A DNA stretch of 64,000 nucleotides, from the NCBI GenBank assembly GCA_025331435.1, contig JAIWNI010000062.1, positions 1 through 64,000 of the forward strand. The letters run 5' to 3'. Source of the stretch: Choanephora cucurbitarum (Eukaryota; Mucoromycota; Mucoromycetes; Mucorales; Choanephoraceae). Below are positions 34,609-43,187 of this stretch, one piece after another; position 1 is the first letter of the stretch, and every line of letters begins with the position of its first letter. The notes beneath the pieces are model-generated. The model was given only the letters and a program-made list of their open reading frames with translations. It had not been told where the DNA came from and did no database searches. The translations under genes and the position numbers were made by a program.

Positions 34609-37600
34609 TCCGGGGGGTTCAGAAAGGCAATGTCCTCATTGACAGGATGATACCGTTTGAGTCTTGAAGCGTGAACATTTGGCCACAGCTTGTTTGTCGA
34701 AGCTTCATGAAGATCATAGCGGTCAGAGGAAATAACTTGTACTATTTTGAATGGACCGCGATAGCCACGAACGAGTTTAGCGGCACGACCAGTGGAAGCA
34801 TTGGATTGAACCGGAAAGTCGACCAGAACCAAGTCGTTGATCGAGAAGGAAGGAGTAACACGATGTTGGTTGAAATTGGTTGCATTCTGGGCTTGAGATT
34901 GTTGGTTTTCGAGCTTGATTATTCCTAGTGCGCGAGATAAGAAGAGCTTGGTTTGCTGTTCATACTTTCCAACCGAGATAGTCTGTACACCGAAATCAGG
35001 AGTGGCAAGCAACCGGGCTTCACGACCATGGACTATGCTAAAAGGGGAAAACTTGGTAGCATCATGAATGCTGCTGTTGTAGGCCAGTTGAAATTCATTG
35101 AGGTGTTCGTCCCAGGTATTCTGATGATGGCCTAGATCCATAAAGGAGACAATGAGATTTCTAAGCACAGCCATGAAGCGTTCTACAAGACCATTGGATT
35201 GTGGATGGTAGGCAGGTGCGAATTTTTGTTGAATGTTCAAGTGCAAAGAAAGAGTCTTGATAAGGAGGCCGGCATATGGAGGACCGTTATCACTAAGAAT
35301 TGAGCGCATTATGCCATGTTCTGCTATGACTTTGCTCAAGCATTTGACGACCTCGACATCTGTGTTAGACGGTACGGCTGTAACAATCACGTAGCGAGAG
35401 AACATACACTGGACAACTATGACATATTTGTTGCCGGATCTAGAGGGAGGCAGAGGGCCGAATGTGTCAATGGCTATAGTGTCAAAAGGATGAACTGGAG
35501 GATTTGTGTGTATCATGTTGGTATGCCCGAAGGTATGGTTTGACTTCTTGACTTTTTGGCAAACTTGACATTCCTTGACTTTGTTCTTCACCCATTCTTG
35601 CTGACCAGGAAAGTAGAATAGCCTTGCAAACCGTTGTAAAGTACGCCCGATACCTAGGTGGCCTGTAGTGACATTGCTGTGCAACAGTTCAAACATTTCA
35701 TTCCAGAGCGATTTTGGTAAGACTGGCCGGGAACGAAAAAAGAGGACACCGGACTCGTCAGAGAAATCGACAGGTAAAGTAGCAGCGCGCAAGTCTTGGC
35801 AGAAGGCATCAGCATCTTGAGCCGAACGTAAGGTAGCAGTGTCCAGAGAGCAGATCAGAGGGGTAGCAGAGGCAATAACGGGAAAACGGCTAAGTGCATC
35901 GGGACCAGCATTCTTTGAGCCAGGGCGATAGATAATTTTAAAGTCGTGTTGCTGCAGAGAGAGCGCCCAACGAGCCAAGCGGCCACGAAGATCTGAGTTC
36001 TTGTTTTGAAGGAATTGGAGAGCCTGATGGTCAGTAATGACAGTGAATGGAGTGGCGGTTAAATAGTGTGCAAATTTCTTGATACCCCACACGATGGCCA
36101 AAGCCTCTACCTCGGAAACACCATAGTTACGTTCAGCTGGAGTAAGGGAACGAGAAGCATAGGATACAGCATAGGCGCGATTATTGATGGGATCCCTTTG
36201 ACAGAGGATAACACCAATGCCCGCTGAACAAGCACCGTCTGTGTGGAGTTCGAAGGGGGACTTGAAGTCAGGAAATCGGAGGACAGGAGCGGAGACCAGC
36301 CTGCGTTGGAGATCCACGAAAGCATCTTGATGTTCAGCGGTCCAAGTCCAAGGGGTATCCTTCTTGAGGAGCTGATTGAGAGGGGCCGAGATTACCGAAA
36401 ATCGACTAATGAAAGCTCGATAATAACCTGCGAGACCAAGAAAGGAGCGAAGGGAGTCGACATCCGTAGGGACAGGAAATTTATCGATAGCCATAGTCTT
36501 GTCAGGATCAGTGTGTAGACCCGCAGGAGAAACCACGTAACCGAGGAAAGAGATCTTATTGCTACCGAAGGTACATTTCTTGAGGTTGGCCGTCAGGCGA
36601 GCCTCGCGCAATCGAGAAAGAACAGAACGCACATCAGCTAAATGTTGCTCGAAAGTAGGAGAGAATACCACAATGTCATCAAGGTAAACTAAACAGACTT
36701 GCCACTTCAACCCAGCTAAAACCGAGTCCATCAATCGTTGCATAGTAGCGGGAGCATTACAGAGACCAAATGGCATGCGTACAAATTCGAAGAGACCTTT
36801 GCGACAGATAAATGCAGACTTGGCTTTACTTTCAGCATCTAATTCAATCTGCCAGTAGCTAGATGTGAGATCCAAGGTAGAGAAATAGCGTGCGTTACCT
36901 AGACTATGGAGAGTGTCATCGATGCGAGGAAGAGGGTAAACATCTCTTGTAGTTATTCCATTTAGACGGCGATAATCGACACAGAAGCGTGGGGAACCAT
37001 CGTGTTTCTTGACTAACACTACAGCGGAGGCCCAGGGAGAATTGCTCGGTCGCACAATACCTTGTTGTAACATTTCATCAATCAGAGTATTAATAGTCTC
37101 GTTTTCTGCAGCAGATGTGCGGTGTGGAGGTTGTGAAATAGGTCGATGATCGCCTGTGCTGATGTGGTGTTGTACCAAAGGAGTAACCGAGGAAGGCACA
37201 GTGTTGAAGCAGTCAGAGAATTCACCAAGCAAACCTTTCATAGCATCACCTTCAGACGCGGATAAACCTTCGCCAATAGAACGAGAGAAATCTAAGGACG
37301 GATTGGCGGTTGTTGGTTCGAGAGCGTCTAAAGAATGAATACTAGAGGGTTTATCAGAAATATAAAACAATTCAGGAGACGTTTGCAAATACTCGAAAGA
37401 AACAATACGTTGACCTTTATTTAAAACAACTTCTTTGTTATCAAGGTTGGCCACCTTCACCGTGGCGATGCCATCATGATCAAATTCCACTACACCAGCC
37501 GCGACAGAGAGTAGTTTTTCCAAGGCCTTGTCAGAGGGTGTGGACACAAAAGCGAGAGAGTTGGCGGGTCCTTTGATATCGACATAGGTATGATGGAGTG

Positions 37601-39095
37601 CCGGTAGAACAGTACGTTCCGTCAAGGGACACATGGATGCGATCGCCGGTAAGGCTGGTTTTGAGAGTTGAGGAATTTGAACCGCACCGGATACGGTATC
37701 AATAATGGCGCGTAGAGACTTCAGTGTGGGATACCCAATAATCACCTCATGGGCGAGCTGGGGAACGACATGGCAGCTGAGATCCACAGGAATTTCCCCA
37801 AGCAAGGCCTGAATCCGAACGGTACCGAGAGACGAAGTTGTTTGACCAGCTGCGGTATTGAATTGAATTTTCTCTTGTTCGTTGATAGGCAGCCCTAGTT
37901 TTTCTGCTAAGGAGTCTCTTATAGCGCTTAACCCAGCACCAGTATCTATCAAACCCTTAACCTCTACACCCTTAATCTTCATAGTTACCCGAGGCGTTGA
38001 GGTGGCTCCAGCGCTTGTTGGTACCGAGATATTGTTGATGCCTGGTACTCCATAGGTGTAAATTGGGTCATCGTCGATAGGAATGCTGGCATAACCAGGT
38101 TGTGGTTGGACATAGCAGATACTGGCGGGTGATTCTTCTTCTTCCATGTTGTTGATGTGCTTCTGGTTGTAAGTGTTGGATTTGTTGTAGTAGTTGCGAT
38201 TGCTGTTAGTGTTGTGATGGTTGTCGTAGTTGTTGTTGTAGTTGCGATTGTTGTTGCGGCTGTTGTAGTTGCTGCGATTGTTGTTGCTGTTGTTGTTGCT
38301 GTTGTTGTTGCTGTTGTTGTTGCGATTCTTGAAGCACTTCTTAGTGAGATGACCTTCCTTACCGCAGTGACCGCAGATAGGGACACCTGGAGCTGCCCAA
38401 CGGCGCATAGGGTCTGAGGTTTGTTGATGGCGACGTTGTTGCTGTTGCGGATGGAAGGCATCCAGTTCCATGGGATCGTCAACTTGCGATTCAGATCGAG
38501 TTGCTTGAAGGAAGTGGTCGTTGCCAAGGAAAAGTACAGATTCTCTCACCTCTGCCTGTGCGGCGAGTGTTTTCCAAGTGTCCTCAGGGGAGATGACACC
38601 TAATAAGGCATTTCGAAGTTCTGGCCTGAGATTACTGAAAAAGATATGGCGCAAAATATCGTCACTGAGAGTCTGTTCACTAGGAAAATCGGATACAATT
38701 GTTTCGAATAGCATGCGGAATTCGGCGACACGGTTGGTACCTTGTTTTAGTTGTTCTAATCGGCGGCGGCAAAGAGACTTTTGAAGCAGAGGATCTACCT
38801 TATAGACGGATTCTAGCTTTTCTTTGACAGCAACGCTGTTGTTGAGGTCAACCACACGGACTAACCAGGCGGCGGCATCCTTGGGTAAGTATTTGAGCAT
38901 TTGCACACTTCTGACCTGAGAGGGGAGACCTATAGCTTTACAAGCGAGATGGAACTGTCGAATCCAATTGGTGATATCTTGCCCCTTTTGGAAGGGTTCA
39001 ATCAACATGGAACCATTGGCCCTTTGTTCGGCTAGGAGAACAGAAAAGGAATTGAGCTCTTCTTGAGCGGGAGTTGAGTTGGTAGGTGTAGACAT
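34569..39095 (-). CDS. Gag-Pol polyprotein of LTR element A
   Basis: A single frame of 1508 aa carries all activities, with no gag/pol frameshift. Gag has a retrotransposon-gag region (about 30-190) and a zinc knuckle CGHCGKEGHLTKKC near 237-250. A long Asn/Ser/Tyr-rich low-complexity stretch follows. The protease has VKGLIDTGAG near 380. The RT has FCVDYRRLN, FVRMPFGLCNAP and catalytic YLDD near 800. RNase H has ELHTDGACSAG near 948. The integrase has an HHCC zinc finger, a first Asp in IDTFGPL (about 1207), SDNGPPY (about 1268) and VERF (about 1303), giving the expected D-35-E spacing. There is no chromodomain. The last 13 or so residues are encoded by the 3' LTR. The frame is intact, consistent with recent activity. 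Confidence 0.93.
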   Translation of the reverse strand: MSTPTNSTPAQEELNSFSVLLAEQRANGSMLIEPFQKGQDITNWIRQFHLACKAIGLPSQVRSVQMLKYLPKDAAAWLVRVVDLNNSVAVKEKLESVYKVDPLLQKSLCRRRLEQLKQGTNRVAEFRMLFETIVSDFPSEQTLSDDILRHIFFSNLRPELRNALLGVISPEDTWKTLAAQAEVRESVLFLGNDHFLQATRSESQVDDPMELDAFHPQQQQRRHQQTSDPMRRWAAPGVPICGHCGKEGHLTKKCFKNRNNNSNNNSNNNSNNNRSNYNSRNNNRNYNNNYDNHHNTNSNRNYYNKSNTYNQKHINNMEEEESPASICYVQPQPGYASIPIDDDPIYTYGVPGINNISVPTSAGATSTPRVTMKIKGVEVKGLIDTGAGLSAIRDSLAEKLGLPINEQEKIQFNTAAGQTTSSLGTVRIQALLGEIPVDLSCHVVPQLAHEVIIGYPTLKSLRAIIDTVSGAVQIPQLSKPALPAIASMCPLTERTVLPALHHTYVDIKGPANSLAFVSTPSDKALEKLLSVAAGVVEFDHDGIATVKVANLDNKEVVLNKGQRIVSFEYLQTSPELFYISDKPSSIHSLDALEPTTANPSLDFSRSIGEGLSASEGDAMKGLLGEFSDCFNTVPSSVTPLVQHHISTGDHRPISQPPHRTSAAENETINTLIDEMLQQGIVRPSNSPWASAVVLVKKHDGSPRFCVDYRRLNGITTRDVYPLPRIDDTLHSLGNARYFSTLDLTSSYWQIELDAESKAKSAFICRKGLFEFVRMPFGLCNAPATMQRLMDSVLAGLKWQVCLVYLDDIVVFSPTFEQHLADVRSVLSRLREARLTANLKKCTFGSNKISFLGYVVSPAGLHTDPDKTMAIDKFPVPTDVDSLRSFLGLAGYYRAFISRFSVISAPLNQLLKKDTPWTWTAEHQDAFVDLQRRLVSAPVLRFPDFKSPFELHTDGACSAGIGVILCQRDPINNRAYAVSYASRSLTPAERNYGVSEVEALAIVWGIKKFAHYLTATPFTVITDHQALQFLQNKNSDLRGRLARWALSLQQHDFKIIYRPGSKNAGPDALSRFPVIASATPLICSLDTATLRSAQDADAFCQDLRAATLPVDFSDESGVLFFRSRPVLPKSLWNEMFELLHSNVTTGHLGIGRTLQRFARLFYFPGQQEWVKNKVKECQVCQKVKKSNHTFGHTNMIHTNPPVHPFDTIAIDTFGPLPPSRSGNKYVIVVQCMFSRYVIVTAVPSNTDVEVVKCLSKVIAEHGIMRSILSDNGPPYAGLLIKTLSLHLNIQQKFAPAYHPQSNGLVERFMAVLRNLIVSFMDLGHHQNTWDEHLNEFQLAYNSSIHDATKFSPFSIVHGREARLLATPDFGVQTISVGKYEQQTKLFLSRALGIIKLENQQSQAQNATNFNQHRVTPSFSINDLVLVDFPVQSNASTGRAAKLVRGYRGPFKIVQVISSDRYDLHEASTNKLWPNVHASRLKRYHPVNEDIAFLNPPDVASRLSYKSESQ

Positions 39096-39178
39096 GGGGT
39101 TCGCAAAAAAACGAGATGTAAGAGAGCAGGAATCGAGTTAGATAGGGACGGCGCAGGGAAAGAGCAGCTTCTCCACCA

Positions 39179-39478
39179 TAAAATAAGTATGAAGTCGGTA
39201 GTTGATTAGGAGCCTTCTGATTGGCGGGAAGATTTAATAGAGGAAGTTAAATGGCAATATTTAACTAGAAATAAATCTACAACTAAGACTTGTATTTTTC
39301 ACAAAGATAAAGATAATGTTTTATTGATAAAAATATATTGTCTATTTATACTATTCAGAGTTGGTTATAACTGCGGTTATACTGCGGTTGTTCACTGCGG
39401 TTACAGAAGGGTAGAATAACTGCGGTAAAGAAGTAGGCTTATTGAGATTCCGATTTGTAACTAAGTCGACTCGCGACA
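39179..39478 (-). repeat. 5' LTR of element A
   Basis: A 300-bp repeat identical to 34309-34608. It should carry the promoter for the element's minus-strand transcript. Its outer end abuts the terminus of the TIR element at 39482. Confidence 0.9.
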
Positions 39479-39481
39479 AGT

Positions 39482-41011
39482 GGTGTCGTATAAAACCTGT
39501 GTACCCGGAGTTTGAATAGTACTGATCAAGCCACAGAGTCAGAAATTACATTTTACACTTTTTCATCTTTTTTGCTCTATAACAAACCACACTCGAATCA
39601 TGAATCAATTGACAGATAAAGAATATCGAAGGAAAAACTACTTTAAGAATTAGTTTCCAGATGGTAAGCATTTCGAACGATTTACTATTGAGCCACGTAA
39701 GGGCCTAGAAGATACATTCAACAAGTGTAATTTTGATATCGGCTGGGCACTGACAGGAGGTTCAAGAAAGAACATCAAAGGTTGCCCTACTCGTTACAAT
39801 AAATGCCTTGGTGCAGTTTATTGTGATCAAGAAATCTGTCCTTTTTTTAATAAAGATATGAGACTTTCTTATACGCTAGAAAAAATAAAAACGCAGACCT
39901 GCTTTCATTGTAAAGAAGCATTAAAGCATAGGGAATGTAAAGTAGCTGTCAAATTTACTTTGATTTACGACGAAATTAGTAATTTGGCTAGCTGCGCTGT
40001 TAAGTGCAAAGGCAGACACTCTCATGACAAATACAAGAGACTCCAATGCTGTCTCTCCTAGTTTCCGCTCTCTTTTGTCTGTTTCTCCTGTCTATGAGCT
40101 TAGCATGTGCTTTCAGCGGCAGGATGAATCAAAGATTGAATGCAAAGTACAAGATATGTTGTCCTTTATTAAGGGAAAGTATCCTACTATGCGTCAATTT
40201 TACAATGCAAGAAAGCTGAAGGATCAGAAAGAAAAGCAAAAAGAAATAAGTAACTTGAGAATTCAGTTCGAAGCAACATAGCATAAAGAGTCACTTTACA
40301 AGTCAAGACAGAACTCAAGATGCGTTAACTTTGAAGTAATTTGATTTCTGAGGAATCTATCCCTGAATTTCTCTTCATCGTGGATTCAACAAATTTTGAT
40401 CCAAAGTTTGTTGACCACAAAAGCGAATTGAAAGAATACGATTGCCAAGCTTACTTTCCAGACACTTTTTCTATTAATGTACCTGCTGTTCAGAGGCCTC
40501 AAAAGCCTAAATATACATTGCATGTCAGAGTATATTCAACTCATACATCTGGTGTGCACTATTTGCAGTCGGCAAAGTACAATCATCTGAAAACAAGACC
40601 GCACTTTACAAAACAGACAATCTCAGCTACTCATCGAAGTGTTTGAAAGAGCTTAGCGACTCTCTTGAATGTCCTCAAGAGCTTCTAAGAGCAAGAAGCA
40701 CAATCTTAGTTTGCTATATGCTCAAACGCTAATTTCGCTTTTTTTTTATTTATTTTTTCTTTATCATATCAACAAGCATAATATTTTTGAACACAGCAAT
40801 GCTGTTTTATTCTATTTATTCAAATCGTAGTGATATGAATGTTTTCTCAAAACTGATTAGTACACTATAAAGAAGCAAAAAGTGTAAAGTGATTCTGCTA
40901 AAGTCCAGTGACAGCTTTCACTATTTTATATATTAAAACTCCGGGTACACAGGTTTCAGTACACAGGTTTTATCTGCCCTCGGTTTTAGTACACAGGTTT
41001 TATACGGCACC
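39482..41011 (+). mobile_element. TIR-bounded DNA element with a GCM/FLYWCH-like zinc protein
   Basis: The left end (39482-39513) begins GGTGTCGTATAAAACCTG and continues TGTACCCGGAGTTT. The right end (40935-41011), read in reverse complement, begins GGTGCCGTATAAAACCTG and ends CCTGTGTACCCGGAGTTTT. The two are therefore inverted repeats about 1.5 kb apart. The right arm is expanded because the unit GTACACAGGTTT occurs three times in it. Between the arms lies one gene-like region (39600-40760). No flanking target duplication can be shown, partly because LTR element A is inserted at the left edge. The superfamily cannot be assigned by eye. Confidence 0.6.
39600..40760 (+). pseudogene. GCM/FLYWCH-like zinc-binding protein, interrupted
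   Basis: Coding-like sequence starts at ATG 39600 (MNQLTDKEYRRKNYF) and meets a TAG at 39651. It then continues in a frame with a dense Cys/His array: KCLGAVYCDQEICPFF, TCFHCKEALKHREC and KGRHSHDKYK. The arrangement C, C-x4-C-P, C-x2-C, C and H-x-H is that of the GCM/WRKY/FLYWCH zinc fold. That fold occurs both in transcription factors and at the N-terminus of several DNA transposases. A frame change near 40030 leads into a basic helical region, and another near 40340 into VDSTNFDPKFVDHK. No DDE catalytic triad is recognisable. Because of the surrounding inverted repeats I infer a transposon gene, decayed or non-autonomous. Splicing might repair some breaks. Confidence 0.5.
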
Positions 41012-42812
41012 TGTATGCAAACCTAACAGTTGTAACTACAAAGCTTTCTCATGCGATCCAAACACCTTACTCATCACTTGTATAGTTAGTAACCACTCTA
41101 GTCGGCTCAAGTAATTACTCTTCCAAACTTTTTGCGACGATGAATCAAACTGATCAGTTGCCTTGACAACTCTAAAGCAGTCCATTTTATTACATGCCTT
41201 ACTCAGTGGTCTAACAGACGCTTACAGCATTGCCTGTGAATAGTCATGCAGCTTATTAGATACGAGTAGACCGTTATTAGGAAAATATTTTTCTCATCTA
41301 CTGATTAGTTCAAGGACTAGTTCTTACAACTAATGAAGATATAAGCAAAATGATAGACATACCAACACCTTTGGTTTATTTAACATTGTTTTTTTTCAGA
41401 AGAAGAAGAGTATGGTGGCTTTAGTAGTCATACAGTGTGTCAGCCTAGTGAACATACTCATGTTGACTTGAATGACCTTGTGAATCACTTGGTTTTTGTA
41501 CCACCTCTATCTTAATTTTCCAACTAAAACTTCTTTTGCTTATTTCTATTGCCTTTGCATCGCGAACTTGTTTCTGTAGAGTTGTCCTTGGGCTTATTGA
41601 CCTTTTCTATGTTACAACATCATATGGCATGGTGTTTATCAACAAATCATCCGATCCCCTTTCATCTGCTTCTGTTATAATCCCTCCTTTTTGCTTTTAT
41701 TTAGCGTTTGTGTCACTTTAGTCGATTCAATCTATTTTTCACACTTACAAAATAATTTTGTTTGCTCTATTCAAGATGACTTAGACCTTCTTCCTTTTCA
41801 TGCAAAATCAAAAGGTTTCACCCAAATTGATGCTCATTTTTAGCCCCCCCCCCCCAAATTACCAAAATAAGGTCTGTTTTTTCTAATAAAAACCTTACAT
41901 CACCCCCCATTTCAGCCTACGGATAGCCCCACGAGGAGCCCGTAGCAATATTTTTTCTTTTTTCGCCCACTTTCGGCCAGAATATTTTTTTCTTAAAATT
42001 GAAAATCTTTCAAACCTTTTACAGCCTACGAAAATTATCACCAAAAAAAAACCTCGTCCATTTCACCATCACCGATCGTCTTCAAACTTTGTGTAGACCT
42101 TTTCTTTATTCATTAAACTATGGCCATCCAATAAAAACAGCATCTCTTCTCACAAAAAAATGACACCAACTCAATTCTTAGTTTTTCAGTGTGCTGACAC
42201 ACAGCTGACAGTGTGCTGGTGAACAACCACCACACAACTGTTTTAATCTGCGCTGTAGTGATCTCTCATCTCAACTTTTTCAGGGATCAATACAACTTTT
42301 TTATCTCCTTTTCTTCCATCTGCTATTTCTCTTTGTCTTTATTCAACATGAAGAAAACCAAGATTTGTTTATCCTTAGCAATCGTCTTGAAACTTGACAA
42401 AAAGCTTCCTTTGTCTCACAGTACTTACCTGAGCAGAAAAAAGTCGACACTTTTAGCATTCAAATCCATGGCAAATTCTCTTCAAGATATTTTTGCAATC
42501 TAGAGACAACTTTTTTGCAGAGTTGTAAACAAAGAAATCAGCTGGGTTCTAATCTGCCTCCATAGTATCAGATGGAGTAGGACAATCAACCAGTGTCCTC
42601 GCCTTACAAACAGTAGGCTACAGTGTAACTGGTGCTCGCGTCAATGATGTAAGTTGATCACAAGAAACAAGGCTACCTTTCTTTTTGATGGTCAAGATAA
42701 TGAACCCGTCCTTTGGGACTGCATTATGGTCTTTCTTTCGTGGCAACTTTTTGGAAACTGAAGATCCAAAACTATAAAAGCCGGAAAATTGTATTCGTTT
42801 TTGTCATCCAAA
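41012..42812. other. Gene-poor region with fragments
   Basis: A short coding-like piece (41399-41515, EEEEYGGFSSHTVCQPSE, ending PPLS and stop) follows a plausible acceptor TTTTTTTTCAG, but no upstream exon can be joined. A poly-C run lies near 41849-41862. CAGTGTGCTG occurs twice at 42188-42219. No complete gene is supported. Confidence 0.4.
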
Positions 42813-43187
42813 ATGTCTGACTTAGCAGAAGGTAACATTACTGAAAATATTAATAGCCTTAAATGAGTATATCAGAAGCAACACTCAAGCTAACCTGCAA
42901 GGGTTTGTTTTTCAAAGCCTTCCTTCTTTTGCTTCACACGAATTTGAAACAAAAGAAGCCCTAAGAACTAAATTGAAAGGCAAATTCGCAGAAGCGTATC
43001 AGAAACACTATCCTGATAGCGAAATGCCAGCCATCCCAGGACACTATTTGACAAGATGAGCATTAAAATGCTCAAAGATTTCAATAATTTGAAAAACAAT
43101 GACATAAATCTTCTCAAGTAAGCGAATTTCTAAGTACATCAATATACTTTATCTGACTGACTGACTTTTTGTGCAGGCTCTCAATGT
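42813..43187 (+). pseudogene. Partial duplicate of the GRKIDL-family gene (5' end)
   Basis: The copy begins ATGTCTGACTTAGCAGAAG, a 19-nt first exon the same length as in the 31.2-kb gene. An intron of only 25 nt follows, then an exon from 42857 encoding ALNEYIRSNTQ and SLPSFASHEFE. From 42973 to 43187 it matches 31385-31599 base for base as far as I can read. The match includes the internal intron and the same one-base lesion that creates a stop. It ends abruptly at CTCTCAATGT, after which the two loci are unrelated. Confidence 0.7.

Larger units (their letters stand above)
34309..39478 (-). mobile_element. Intact Ty3/gypsy-type LTR retrotransposon A
   Basis: It is bounded by two 300-bp LTRs that I read as identical, 34309-34608 and 39179-39478. 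It carries one open Gag-Pol frame on the minus strand. A 4-bp direct repeat, AGTG, lies at 34305-34308 and 39479-39482. This fits a target duplication, with the LTR ending TA rather than the usual CA. A primer-binding-like TGGTGGAGAAG starts directly after the 5' LTR (complement of 39168-39178). No purine-rich tract is seen before the 3' LTR; that position is C-rich instead. The domain order protease, RT, RNase H, integrase places it in Ty3/gypsy (Metaviridae-type). Confidence 0.92.

Noticed and set aside
38157..38417. Plus-strand Val-rich open frame of 86 codons
   Set aside because: It is the antisense of the Asn/Ser-rich low-complexity part of Gag in LTR element A. The composition is entirely explained by that repeat.
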